DNA of 64,000 nt from Coniella vitis (GCA_011317545.1 WUJK01000002.1:4402001-4466000), one strand, 5' to 3'. Shown: positions 22,518 through 33,525, counted from the first letter of the stretch. Made by a program: numbers and translations. The notes: generated by a model from the letters alone, not told the origin.

Positions 22518-24259
22518 TTGCGCGCTCCCAGGACAAGCACCATGAGCCCGTCCACTATACACCTGCCTGATGGCCAGACCTTCACCGTCCAGCCCGTCTT
22601 TGCGGGCCTCTTCTTCAAGAGCGACGACCTGAACCGACACCACCACTCGCCCTTCCCCATAGGCTGGACCATAGTCATCAACACCCAAGACGAGGACAGC
22701 AGAAACAATGGCAACGACCCCGATGCCATGGCAGTCGACCAGCCAGCAGACTACAAGAAGCCCGCCTCTTCTGCTGCTGCGGTCGCTGCCGCCGCTGGTG
22801 GAGTTGCTAATCAGCCAGCTACCAACCATGACAAGCCGCACACCCACTCCTTCTCGAAGCCGACGTTGCGCAGTGACAGCCTCTACATCTCGTCCATCTC
22901 GAATCCTCCTTCCTCCGAATACAAAGAGCCAGCCTCGCCCACCCGCCAATTGGCCATGATGCTGTGGATCAGCCTCTATTGGTACTTTCACCAGCCCGCA
23001 CCCTCCACGACCCTCCCGTCCTCCGACGACTCGAGAAGCACGCCAGCCGAGGGGAGACCGCGCGGTGACTGGCGCATCAGCATCAAAAGAGATGGAGTGC
23101 TCAAAGGCCGCAACCTGCTGCCCAAGCTGGAGCGCATGGGCCTGATTGCCAGCCTCGACTCGGCCGTGGGCCGGTCTTTTGACGATCTGGGCAACGAGTG
23201 GGCCAACATGTTTGTTTCGCAGCAAATGTTCTGGCAGACACCCAGCCGCCTCTTCCTCTTCACCCTGCAGCCAGCGTCAAAGCATGCCATGTCGCCGCCT
23301 GGCTCGCCCATGTCGTCCTCGCGGCCCTCTTCCCCAGTGCGCTATCGCGACAGCAGCCCTTCAGGCGAGCGGCCAAAGTCTCCGGTCTATCACAAGACCG
23401 CTGACGTTCCTGGCTCGTCACCGCCCCAGACCCTGCTCTCCAGCCCATCGTTTCCCGTGGGACCATACTTTTCGTCCTCCCACCTGCCGACATACTATCC
23501 TCCCCCCGCGTTGCAGTACACATTCAGCAACAATACGCGCCATCCCCTAAGACCCAAGCCGCCACGCATGGGTGAAGTGTTCTATACCCGCTTTGTCCCC
23601 AGTGTTGGAAAGTACCTGTCCTTCCGAGTGGCGTCGTCAAGCTCCCAGCCGGTTCCGTATCTTGGCCCTGTGTCTAGAGCCACAGCGGAGAACCCCAGTA
23701 CTCCTGGCCTGAATTTGACGACACTGTGCGACATGGTTCTTGTACAAATGTGGCTGTCCAAGCCTCGCGTGGCCAAGTTCTGGGGCGGGTATCAAGCCAA
23801 TTTCCTCACCAGTGCGCTGGCGAGTAGGCATTCGTTTCCAGCCATTGCCATGTGGGATGGCATACCATTTGGCTACTTTGAAATCTACTGGGTCAAGGAG
23901 GATATCTTGGGGCGCTACATCAACGCGCAGGATTGGGATCGCGGTATCCACGTCTTCATTGGCGAGGAATGGGCGCGCGGCCAAGTTTCGGCTTGGCTCA
24001 GTTCCCTTACACACTGGATCTTTTGCGCCGATTATCGAACGACAAGTGTGTGCATTGAGCCTCGCGTGGATAACGCAAGGTATGTCGCATTCTTACGCGC
24101 GGATGAACTCGTGGAACTTTCCAAAACTGACGCGCCGGCAGATTTATACAACATCTTCAGAGCGGAGGATTTGTTGGAGAACAAGAAATTTCCTTCCCAC
24201 ATAAGCAGTCCTGGTTTGGACGTCTTCGAAGAGAGAATTGGCTGGGCCCTTCGCTGTAG
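22518..24259 (+). CDS. Siderophore N5-hydroxyornithine acyltransferase (SidL/SidF type)
   Basis: Exons 22518-24079 and 24142-24259 (559 residues; 551 if translation starts at the better-placed ATG at 22542) are separated by a 62-nt intron with donor GTATGT. Splicing is essential: read-through gives a nonsense tail, while the spliced frame gives the family ending IQHLQSGGFV, then ISFPHKQSW. The N-terminal block (HLPDGQTFTVQPVF) and the C-terminal GNAT-like/AlcB-type core (IPFGYFEIYWVKEDILGRY, WDRGIHVFIGEEWARG, CIEPRVDNAR) are typical. Two Ser/Pro-rich inserts make it longer than A. fumigatus SidF. The family transfers an acetyl or anhydromevalonyl group from CoA to hydroxyornithine for ferricrocin or fusarinine siderophores. 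The C-terminus (PSL) is not a canonical PTS1, and no siderophore cluster surrounds it, which favours SidL (cytosolic, acetyl) over SidF. That choice is inference. Confidence 0.88.
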
Positions 24260-25180
24260 CATTGTCACCAACGCGGAAACAGCGTGGATATGGAAACTAT
24301 ACCTCTGTGCTAATGTGCTTTTGCAAATTACTCTGTCTGATGCATCCTGACTTGCATATTGTCAAGAAACCCGTTACACTGACGTCTACTCTGTTATGGC
24401 TAACAATACCGTCGCGGGTGTCGCAAAGGTCTACCAGTGGATGTACTCGCTGGCATTCTTGCGAATCATCTGTTCAGCAATTTGTGTCCCAAGGACTATC
24501 GAACCAAGCGATCTTTGTGTGAAGGAGAGAGTCAGCGCAAGGAATATTCAATGGCTTTTGCCAGAATCTGTGCTCCAGATGTGCTTCCAGTGTGTCGATG
24601 CAAGCATACGCTTTACATCGGTACAAGGCGCAGTGTCAGCTTGAGTACACACCCAGTTTGAGAGATAACCAAGGACGAGTGACACCGGGCCCAAACTCAT
24701 TACCAGCATACGCTCCTTTCCACACTCAGGTGACATGGTTTTGCTTGCAAATGTGTTCCGGTTAGTCTCTCCGAGTACTTCTTGCTGCCAAAAATTCGTG
24801 ACTCTGCTTGCTGAGTACCCTTGGAACCTTGTTGCCTTACCCACCCACAGTTCACTGCTACTGCTGCGCACAATGTTCAGATGGCTGAATTCTGTGACTG
24901 TCTTAACTAGCTAAACCAGTGTCCTATCCTGGACAACTTCTTACAAATGATTGATGAGGGACTGTGTGCATAACCGCCAACTAGAACTGGGCGAATCTAT
25001 CCCCTCGAAGTAATCGACATTAACCTTTACCAGGAAAACACCACACACCGAATCGCGAAAAAGTCAAATGCAAGAACGGATTGTCGCTCCATGGCAACCA
25101 ATTTGCTAGCCCAGTAGAACCGCCTCCTCCAGAACCCTACCAGCAGCATTTGTTGCCAGCGAAAAGAAGACACTGATTTC
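24260..25180. other. Convergent intergenic region
   Basis: Lies between the stop codons of two convergent genes, so it should hold their 3' untranslated regions and polyadenylation sites. Short frames near 24.4-24.9 kb on both strands lack any motif. No gene, repeat or RNA recognised. Confidence 0.4.
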
Positions 25181-27221
25181 TCAACCCGAAGGCTCGTACT
25201 TGACGCGGCGGAAAAAGTCCTTGACGACCTTGGCCTCGTCTTCTCCGAACGAGCTAACAGCGCTGATGTAGGCGGATGGATTGCTGAAACACTCTGGCTG
25301 AGCGTCTCCGTCTCCGACGAGTGCCTCTTCGCCCTGTTCTGACAGCTTCTGCTTGTCCTTCATGTTCTTCTTCTCGTTGAAGTCGACGGAGGAAGCACCA
25401 AGATTGCAGCCAGCTTTGGCGGCGCGGGCAATTTGGGCGCGAGTCCAGACGCGAGTCTGAAAGTCCCGGATAGCTACTTCGCGATCCGTAGCAGCCATGT
25501 AACCGTCACCGTCATGAACAGGAGCGGGTCCCCGAGGATAGGGCGCCTGGCGCGGAGGCATCAGAGGCAGGCCAGGCATGAAACTCATGGGCGTAGGAAT
25601 CCGGATCGGGACGGGCATGTGGAGCACGGGCTGTGACTGTTTGTCTGCATGGTCCTTGCCACCGCCGTCGTTCTTGTGAAGCTCGTCGCCAGGACCGGCG
25701 GCGCGCTCAGCGTGGCTGTGGGGTTTGTGGCGGCGAGTGTGCCCTTGCTCGTTCCCGGCAGCAGTCAGCTCCAAGAAGTGGCTGCGGGAGTGGCCTTTGC
25801 TGGGCTTGTCGCTGGCAGCAGCGAGTGCCTTGGCGAGGGCTCTGGCCTCGTTCGGAGCGCTGGTGCGCCAGGGACGGTTGGGACGCTTGTACTGAGGCCA
25901 CTTGACGCCCTGGTCGTCACCGCCGCCGTCAGTCTTTTCACCTTCATCGTCGTCTTCTTCTTCTTCATCATCATCATCATCATCATTGAGGCTGAAGATG
26001 GCCTTGTTGGCAACGGCGGCGGGAAACGGGGTGCGAACGCGGAGGTCGGGGGCCTCCATGACGGTTGTGCCGGGCTCGTGTGTGCGGCGAGACTTGGGAG
26101 GGGAGGACCAGAGGGGTTCGTGCCAGGTGACACGGCGAGGAGTATTGTCGACCTCGGTGGATTTGGTTGGGTGGCCGCTGTCCTGGCTCTGTTCCTCGCT
26201 CTCGTGGGTGCTGGTGGATGCGCTGCTGCCCTCCGGCGGCTGCATGTAGAGCGGAGTGCTCACTCCCGGGGTGCTGATCGCCGGGGTCGTCGTCGTCGTC
26301 GTCTTGACGGCGTTGACGCTCGCGTTGGGGGTGCGGGTCGGGGACGTTCCGCAGGACAGGGCGAGGGCCGTGGTGGCCTCGTCCATGTTGAAGAGGTCGG
26401 TTTCGGAGGGGGGGAACTTTGCAAAGTCGCTCAGGGCGAGGCCGTTCATGGTCAGGGGCGGGAACTGGGCCAGGAAGGTTCGAGGAGAGGGAGTGTCTTT
26501 GTTGTTGTGGTTGCTGTTGTCCTCTTGGTTGTCCATCTTGATGACGGCGGGCTGCTTTGGGGGAGTGGCGGTGCGGGTGTCTGGCAACATGAGTTAGTGT
26601 CAACACCATGAAAAGGCAGAAGCAGCGGGATGATAAAGAAATCTCACGAGGGTGGTGTCATCAGGAGCAGCAACGAAAAAGAAAAAAAGAAAATAGCAAC
26701 AGTGGCATGGGACGTACCAGCAACAGATTTATCCTTGGTAGCAACGGCAGCAGCAGCAGCCACGTCACCGACCTTTCGGGCCTTGTTCTTCTTCTTGTTG
26801 TTGGCGGCACGGTGAGGCACCTGCTTCGAGACGAGGCCCATGTGGGCGTTGCCGGTGTTGGACTGGTCGGCGACGCGCTCTCCCTCGTTGCGGTCGCCAA
26901 AGAGGGAGCTGTTGTTGGGGGTGGTCTTGGTAGCAATGACGGTGGCCCGGCGAGCACAAGAGAGAGCAGCAGCAGCAGCAGCAGCCTGATCGGAAAGCTT
27001 GCGGTGACGATGTTCAACCGTATCGCCCGTGCGAAGGTGATGGTCGTTTTCGGAGGTGTTTCCGGGGTTGGCGCCGCCGCCACCACCACCACCATTATCA
27101 GGCTCGCGCTCGTCGCCGGCAACGGTGATGGTGGTAGCCATCTTGAGCTGGACCTCTGCGAGGTTGACTTCTTGATCAATTCCACCACTACGGTGGTGGC
27201 CGTTGTTGTTGACATCAGCTC

Positions 27222-27267
<46 letters not shown>

Positions 27268-27975
27268 AGCGACACGCGCAGCCAAGTCGCCCGCGTAAAC
27301 GATCAGCGAGCTCAAGCAATCTCCCTCGCGGGGGAGGTTCTTGTCGGGTGCAGCATCGCGGCTGACCATGGTGATGTGGAGAAAGTGCAGACGGTCGCGA
27401 TCGTATTGCGCGCGTTTGAGAGGGTGTGCGAGGATGGAGTAGGCTATGGTGATCTGCGAAAGGGAACAAGCAGAGGAGGAAGGAGACGCGTTAGTTGGGC
27501 AAGATTCTTGGTATGTTTCTTTTTTTTTTTTTTTTTTTTCCTTCTTTGAAATTGAAGGGTGGTGGGGATGGTCAGGGGATGTCATCGACGGCCCAATCTC
27601 GACGTAACCTCTTTTGAGCCGACGAGAGAGACAAGGTGAGAATAGGAGGAGGGGAGAGGGGAAATATGATTCTGTGAATAGACTTACCGCCTCATCAGGT
27701 CCATGAGCACAAGCTTCAACCACAAGCTGGTGATAAGCATCGCGAATGCCCACGTCGTCAACCTGGGGCCAAACACGCAAAAGACCATAGAGGTCGTCGA
27801 CATGGTCCGTCGAGTCCTGCTTGGTTTGCTTCTTGTGGCTCTTGTTATTATTATTACGCGTGCTCCATTCACCAAGGGCGGCGCCGCTGCTATTGGTTCT
27901 GCCGCCGCTGCGGTTACCAGTGCTACTGCCGATTGTGCGGCCTTTGCGGCGCGGAGAGGCTGAGGGGGACCTCAT
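25181..27975 (-). CDS. Degenerate J-domain (DnaJ-like) protein with polyglutamine tract
   Basis: Exons 27975-27688, 27453-26718 and 26580-25181 (807 residues). Intron 1 (234 nt, GTAAGT...TTTCGCAG) is long and keeps an open frame. Intron 2 (137 nt) has GTACGT, branch ACTAAC and GCCAG. Removing intron 1 joins VDDLYGLLRVWPQ and IRDAYHQLVVEACAHGPDEA to ITIAYSILAHPLKRAQYDR, which has the helix II/III spacing and the terminal YDR of a J domain (about residues 60-115). The invariant HPD is replaced by HGPD within a shortened loop, so Hsp70 stimulation is doubtful. The remainder is low in complexity: 15 Gln, poly-Gly, poly-Ala, poly-Asp/Glu, Lys-rich segments, and a more ordered C-terminal block (FQTRVWTRAQIARAAKAGCN). 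In some fungi such proteins are annotated only as DnaJ-domain proteins. The molecular role is unknown. Confidence 0.78.
27226..27267. repeat. (CTG)14 trinucleotide repeat, coding polyglutamine on the minus strand
   Basis: Fourteen perfect CTG units on the plus strand are CAG codons in exon 2 of the J-domain gene. With an adjoining CAA they give 15 glutamines. Such pure tracts are prone to length change between strains. Confidence 0.95.
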
Positions 27976-28980
27976 ATTGTTGTCGTTTTTTGTCGTTGTT
28001 CTTGCTCTAGGCAGGCTATGATGCAGGCAGGGATGGAGCTACAGGTGGATAGCTTTTGTGGCATGCGGGCGAGGAAAGGGAAGCATGAATGGTTTGGATT
28101 GGGAGGGAGGGAGGGTCTTGTTCTTTTGAAAGATGCAGGAAGAAGAGGAGTGAAGCTATTCCATCAATGTGAGCGTATTCTGCTTGCTATTGGTACAGCA
28201 AGACCTGAATGGCTAGGAGGAGGTGGGGTGTGGTGGCAGCGAAAGGAAAGGAGGATATAGCTGGTTGTTGTGGGTGTGAAAGAGGGGAACAAACAGGATA
28301 CGTCGAGTTGAAAGATTTGTTGGAGGTCTGGGGTTGGAAAGGAGTGAAAGAGAGCAAAAAAGGAGAAGCATTAACAAGAAGGAGAGGGGATAGGAAGCTG
28401 GTCGCTGGCAGGAAGTGGGTGGGTGGTTCAGTGAATGGAATGGGTGACTGGGAGGATATCAAGAGGTGTTTCTCTATTACGCAAGCAACAATAACAGCAG
28501 AACAATAGCGACAGCAACAACACCACAGTGAATGAGACCGGATGTTTCTCAAAGTGGAGACAGCAGGGCTCTCCTGGTGTGATACACATCACGAGAAGAG
28601 GGCAGGTTTATTCAGCACGCCTGATACCATTGCTTGGCCTAGTAAAATATCGTGGTGAAGATGTCAAGATGTCCATATAACCTCTATATCAGAGCGAGAC
28701 CTATCTGAGTAGTCCCATTCAAACACTATAGAATGACTGCCCGCGAAGATGAACAGATGAAAAGAGAAGGCCAAAATATTGCAAGCTTGCACCTCAAACG
28801 AGTAACACACACAGACAAAGAGGTATCATTCCAACAATTGCACCAAAAACCATGTAATCAAACTCCTGATGGCCCGTTCCCACTCCCAATGTCAGTTCAC
28901 GTAACGAGCGACTGGCTATTCTTCTCTTCATCTCTTATATGCCCACTTGCTTGCTCACTCCCTCGCCCACCGAGTATTGG
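27976..28980. other. Intergenic between tandem minus-strand genes
   Basis: Contains the promoter and leader of the J-domain gene (left, purine-rich on the plus strand, hence pyrimidine-rich in the gene's sense) and the 3' region of the phospholipase gene (right). Frames of about 100-120 codons at 28.2-28.55 kb follow the biased composition and are not credible genes. Confidence 0.4.
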
Positions 28981-31569
28981 CTACGAAAAACACGACCAAC
29001 CCGACCGGTTGCGAAACTGCGACACCTCATCGCGACAGGCCCGCCACGTCTTCCTTGGCAGCAACAAGGGCGCAGGCAAGGATGACGACGCTTGGTCCTC
29101 GTCAACAAGCTTCTTCTCGATCTTGACCAGTAGCATGCCGTCGCTCTTGTACCCGTCGTCTGTCTTGAGCTTGATGAAACGGTAGCCTTCTTGCAGTCTG
29201 TCGAGCCGAATGCAGGCCCAGGCTGTACGTTCGGACCAGCCGCGGTGGTGGTGCTCGACTTCGAATCTGATTTGGAGCGAGTCGATGGTTAGCAGGCTGG
29301 ACGCACCAAGGAGCAACGGAAAAGACAAAGTGTGAGTAGTGACAAGAGTGAAAACCCACCTGACAAAGCTCACTTCCTCCACGACGTGGCGCACGCCCGA
29401 AAAGTGCAGCTTGGAGCCGCTCGCACCCCAATCAGGCTGCTCCGTCCGCACAGCCCTCGTCTTGCGCTCCATGTCGTCGCGAGAAATGTTCTTGAGCGGG
29501 TTCCGCTCAGCGGGGCTTTCGACGTGCAGGAAGCACTTCACCCGCGGGCGAAAGTCCTCTGCGTTAACGGCCGCCAGGTCCATTCGTGCTATGCCGGCCC
29601 AGGTTGTGCGGCCGCGGTGGTTGTTTCTGTTGCCGTTATTCCTGCTCGCGCTGTGGTCGTTGCTGCTGCTGCTGCTGCTGCTGCTACTGGTGTCATTGTC
29701 ATTGTCATTGTCGTCGGTTGTCGGCACATGCTGGCCTGCCAAGACGGTGATGGTCAGGTCCATCTTCTTACCAGCCACATCGGCCTGGCATTTTGCATCG
29801 CCGCCGCTCTTGTCACCGTCCGCTCCAGCGTTGTGGCTCCGGTATCCTGGCGGTTTCAGCACCCAGCCTTGCTCGTGGTCAAACATGGCGTCGTTCAACT
29901 CCATAGCCGTGTCCCAAACCTGCCAGTTCAGCGCCACCATCTGCACGCCCTTGCGCCAAAACAGCGTCGGGTAGTTTGGATTCGACGACAGAAACGACGA
30001 CAGGCTCACGGGGAACGTGCGAGCGAGGAAGTGCCGGTTGTGTTCAAAGAGGCCCTTGTGCTCCGTGCGGTGCAGCGCCTTGACCTTGTCCTCGCCAAAG
30101 GAGTAAATGTGGGCTGGCCTCTTGGCGTCGTCCGTGTCAAAGGATGTAAAGTGGCCGGGACTGTAGGTGTAGATCGCCAGGCGCTTGAGCGAGTCGCAAA
30201 TGTGTCGTTTGGGGGGCTTGATGCTGCCGTTGCCCGAGGTGGAGGCGGTGGAGCTTTGGCTGGTCTTGAGGGTGGTGCTGGCCGAGTCGAGATCGCTTGT
30301 GCCTGGCGGGGGGGCGGCCGTGGTAGCAGCAGCAGCAGCAGCAGCCTGCGAGCCTGTCTTGACCTTGATGAGGATCTTGTTGCGCAGGTCGCGTAGCGTG
30401 GGCTGCTTCTCGGCTGGAGGGCAGTGCGGCAGATGTTGGTCCAGCAGCAGGTCACCCCACTCTTCGCGCATGATGCTGACCATGACCTCCTGCTGCGCTA
30501 TGTTGGCGTGCACCTCGAGGCTGATGATGACAGGCAGGTCGTTGCCGCCGGTGAAGGCTGCGTCCTTGATGGTCTGGCAGACGGTGCGGAAGGGGATGGC
30601 CGCATGCAGCGAGACATCGCCAGCATAGGTCTCGTAGGCGTGGCGCACGCGGGGTTCGTACTTGAGCAGCGACGAGATGACCGAGGCCGAGTCGCCGATG
30701 GGTTCGCTGTCGTCCATGCCCATGATGGCCTTGGCGCGCGTGGGCGGTTTGGCTTTGAAGGAGGCCTCGCTCTTTTTGGACTGCAGGCTGCGTGGGAAGC
30801 TCATGGAGCGGGCCTTGGCGGCGGTGCACTGGTCCTTCATCCAGGAGACCATGGAGGAGAAGGACCAGTGTGCAGAGGAGGAGGGGCCACGACCATGACC
30901 CCGTTTTTTGGTCGATTTGCTGCTAGGCTTGGGGGGGCTGATGGGGCGCTCGAGCGTGTCTTCGTCTGCTTCCGAGCCGTTCCAGACATCGATTTCCACG
31001 CACCGGCAGCCACTTTCGAGGACCTTCTTGTACTGCAGTGCTTTGGCTTCGCCGGTGATCTGGTTGCCGTCCTCGATATACGTGTTGTGGCTGCTGCTGA
31101 TGAAGTAGTTCGAGATCGGCTTGTCGAGGTCCTTTTCCTCGCGGTGGATGGTTCGCTTGGCCGCGCTGTACTCGGTCCACCAGCAGTTGAGGAACTGCTC
31201 AAAGGTGAAGGAGCGGGCCTTTTCGGAAAACGCCCACGACGGCAGCTTGTCGTCGCGCTGCACCGCCTTGAGAAAGTCCTCAAACTTGTCGCGCGGCAGC
31301 TCCCTCTCATGCGGGCCCTTGAGCTCGTCGTAGAGGCGGCGCAGGTGGCCGGTGACGCTGTCCGACACGGGATGCAGACCTGCTGGCGAGGCGCACTTGT
31401 CCAGAGTGTAGCCTCTGCGCAGCACGTGCGACGTGCCAAAGTGGGCAATCGTCTTGTAGAGCGGCGAGCCGGCCACGGTGCATTTGCCCACCCCAAAGGT
31501 CGGCATGCGGTGGTGCCGCATGTGCCGGCGGCGGCGGCCACCACCTCGACGGCGCATGCTCGATGACAT
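28981..31569 (-). CDS. Phosphoinositide-specific phospholipase C
   Basis: Exons 31569-29360 and 29266-28981 (831 residues) flank a 93-nt intron with donor GTGGGT, branch GCTAACC and acceptor ATCAG; it lies in the C2 domain and keeps frame. Domains in order: basic N-terminus; EF-hand-like region (about 75-145); X domain from SNYFISSSHNTYIEDG with catalytic His161 and CVEIDVWNG; a Ser/Lys-rich insert of about 90 residues; the rest of X (LPVIISLEVHANIAQQE); a Ser/Thr/Ala linker; Y domain (LAIYTYSPGHF, then WRKGVQMVALNWQ); and C2 starting MDLTITVLAG with an Asp/Asn/Ser-rich insert. The enzyme cleaves PIP2 to IP3 and diacylglycerol at membranes, Ca2+-dependently. The loop that normally reads HGxTLT is RHAYETYAGDVSLHAA here (His310/His322). 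The start at 31569 is chosen because upstream in-frame codons (to 32043) look like a pyrimidine-rich leader; a longer N-terminus cannot be excluded. Confidence 0.88.
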   Translation of the reverse strand: MSSSMRRRGGGRRRRHMRHHRMPTFGVGKCTVAGSPLYKTIAHFGTSHVLRRGYTLDKCASPAGLHPVSDSVTGHLRRLYDELKGPHERELPRDKFEDFLKAVQRDDKLPSWAFSEKARSFTFEQFLNCWWTEYSAAKRTIHREEKDLDKPISNYFISSSHNTYIEDGNQITGEAKALQYKKVLESGCRCVEIDVWNGSEADEDTLERPISPPKPSSKSTKKRGHGRGPSSSAHWSFSSMVSWMKDQCTAAKARSMSFPRSLQSKKSEASFKAKPPTRAKAIMGMDDSEPIGDSASVISSLLKYEPRVRHAYETYAGDVSLHAAIPFRTVCQTIKDAAFTGGNDLPVIISLEVHANIAQQEVMVSIMREEWGDLLLDQHLPHCPPAEKQPTLRDLRNKILIKVKTGSQAAAAAAATTAAPPPGTSDLDSASTTLKTSQSSTASTSGNGSIKPPKRHICDSLKRLAIYTYSPGHFTSFDTDDAKRPAHIYSFGEDKVKALHRTEHKGLFEHNRHFLARTFPVSLSSFLSSNPNYPTLFWRKGVQMVALNWQVWDTAMELNDAMFDHEQGWVLKPPGYRSHNAGADGDKSGGDAKCQADVAGKKMDLTITVLAGQHVPTTDDNDNDNDTSSSSSSSSSNDHSASRNNGNRNNHRGRTTWAGIARMDLAAVNAEDFRPRVKCFLHVESPAERNPLKNISRDDMERKTRAVRTEQPDWGASGSKLHFSGVRHVVEEVSFVRWVFTLVTTHTLSFPLLLGASSLLTIDSLQIRFEVEHHHRGWSERTAWACIRLDRLQEGYRFIKLKTDDGYKSDGMLLVKIEKKLVDEDQASSSLPAPLLLPRKTWRACRDEVSQFRNRSGWSCFS

Positions 31570-33183
31570 TTGCGTGGCAGGGAGAGGACGGAGGGGCGGG
31601 GCGAGCAGACGAGGCAATGTTTCTTGACGAGACGTCGCGAGAGCCAGTTGCACGGCACCACCACTCTGCTCACTTGCTGCTGGTGAGCCTGCAGGTGCTG
31701 CAGGAGCCGGGATGTCACCCGTGTGCAGAGGAGAAGGCAGCTTATCAAGCACCAAAGATCGGAGGCTTGTTTGTTTCCGCCCTTTGCCTGTCCGGGGCCG
31801 ACGAGTACTGCTCGAGTCTTTCTTTCTGTTCTCGGCTGGTCGAAGATTGACAGGAGAGACAATGCCGAGTGCAAGCGAGACCGGTGCTGAGAAACAGGAA
31901 AAAGAAAAAGAAGAAGGGAGAACAAGACGGAGAAACAGCCACACCAAGGACGATGCTAGATATCTCGTCCAGCGCCCAGCAAAAGGGGAATTGGCTGGCT
32001 GGCTGGCTGTGCACCGCCAAAACGTGGTCAGCACTAGCACCAACGTCGTCGAGGCTGGCGTGCGGAATGTAACGCCGTCCGGGGGGTTGTGGATTCAGCT
32101 GAGCCGCAACTATCGATTGACGGACTTGGCCCCGGCCTTGGAATGCTGCTAGTCGATCCGCAGGCCTTGTTCAACGAGCACAATCCGTGTGTCTGTTCTG
32201 TGGCCTTCATGGTCAGCCTGGGAGTGGGAGAGCATGGAGGGCAGAATGCTCGTAGCAGATCTCGTTGAGAGGTCACATATATGTGCCCGCACCCGCACGA
32301 CAGCAAACTCTGAGTGCAGGCCAAGATGCAGACCCAGCTGGCCATGGCAAGATGCTTGATGATTGGCCTGTTGCTGGCGTGTGGGCACAGAGCGTGGTCA
32401 TCGTGGCTGCGTGGCTGGATTGAGACACCCACACGCCATTTTTTCCTTTTTTCCCCCACCCACTGCAGCGATTGCTGAAGGTAGTGCCAACCAGCTGAGC
32501 AAACACCATCACCAATGTTGCCAGCAAAGCCAGCAAAGCCAGCAACGCTCCTTGTCAAGACAGCCGGGCGCAGACGCAAAAGAAACAGCCCCCGCAACCA
32601 CGCACAGGCGCCGGCCCATACGATGGAGCCTTTCCCAGCCAGGACACGCCGTGGCTGCACTTCAACCCAGTCCGGTCCACCAGGCAGAGCCTTGAGGGCA
32701 ACTCAATTGGAGGCCCAAGAGAAAGCGTCACGGTCAGGCTGTCAGGCTGACTTGCTTTCAGGGTCTGCGAGGGCAGCGAGCACAGCCTCACCCGTGTGCT
32801 TGACCGAGTGACACAGAAAAGAGACGATCAGAATCAGAATCAGACGGCTGGCTGGCATTGCCCTTGCCGGTCTGTACGGGGGTGTAAGCACGTTGTGCAT
32901 TCCCGCCCGCCTTTTCTCGTGGGGGCGGGGTTTGGGACTGCTGCATGTTGGTGGAGAATGTCGAAGAACAAGCCGCCATTCCCGATTACATAGCACAGGC
33001 CTCAGCAACCGAGGTCGAGATGCTCCAAGGTCATGTGGGTCAGGGTTAGGACCTGGGGAACCGTGGTACTCGCTGCTGAAGAATCTCAGGGTTAGGGCTC
33101 TTCAACGACGACTCGATTTCCGCGCACAACACAACCACGGCTAGATCTCACATTGCTTGGTGCTAACTCATCAATGGCTATCA
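31570..33183. other. Promoter and intergenic region upstream of the phospholipase gene
   Basis: The minus-strand frame of the phospholipase stays open to 32043, with a hydrophobic stretch and Ser/Pro-rich codons, but has no conserved domain; it is probably transcribed leader. The rest has only overlapping low-complexity frames. Two copies of TCAGGGTTAGG lie at 33040-33050 and 33086-33096. No gene or RNA recognised. Confidence 0.4.
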
Positions 33184-33525
33184 TCAAAATACCCACCAGT
33201 CTTCACATGCTCTTGAGCACTGAGTGGCGTTGGCCATAGAAGCGACGGCGGAAGCGGCTGCGGTGGCGGGGCAGTTGTAGGTCGAATTGGCCAGCGTCGG
33301 ATCCTGGGGCAGAGATGGCAGGACGACGACGAGATATTCGGTGAAGGCTGTCGCTCCCAGGCTCTGCATGAGTTTCGAAGAGCCGGGCGAGAATAGGTGG
33401 GCGCGGTGTGGCAATGATGTAATAAGCGAGGGTGAAAGACGAATAAATGGCCGAGAGTTCTGCAGACGAGCGTCAGTCTCTGAGCGGCTGGACACTTGAC
33501 AAGAGAACACGAATAGACAGCACAT
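33184..33525 (-). pseudogene. Possible 3' fragment of a secreted or esterase-like gene
   Basis: A short minus-strand frame contains a coding-like block beginning at Met (about 33370) with SLGATAFTEYLVVVLPSL and STYNCPATAAASAVASM, and ends soon after two more cysteines. It weakly resembles the C-terminal part of fungal type-B carboxylesterases, where a CP[AT]-Ala-rich helix precedes the last strands. The expected following block, the catalytic Ser motif and upstream exons were not found. A truncated or decayed gene is the best guess; chance is possible. Confidence 0.2.

Noticed and set aside
25649..26611. 320-codon plus-strand frame opposite the J-domain gene
   Set aside because: Val/Gly/Ala-rich shadow of the acidic and Pro-rich exon on the other strand.
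30424..31566. 380-codon plus-strand frame opposite the phospholipase gene
   Set aside because: Antisense shadow in GC-rich DNA; the minus strand carries the clear X/Y domains.
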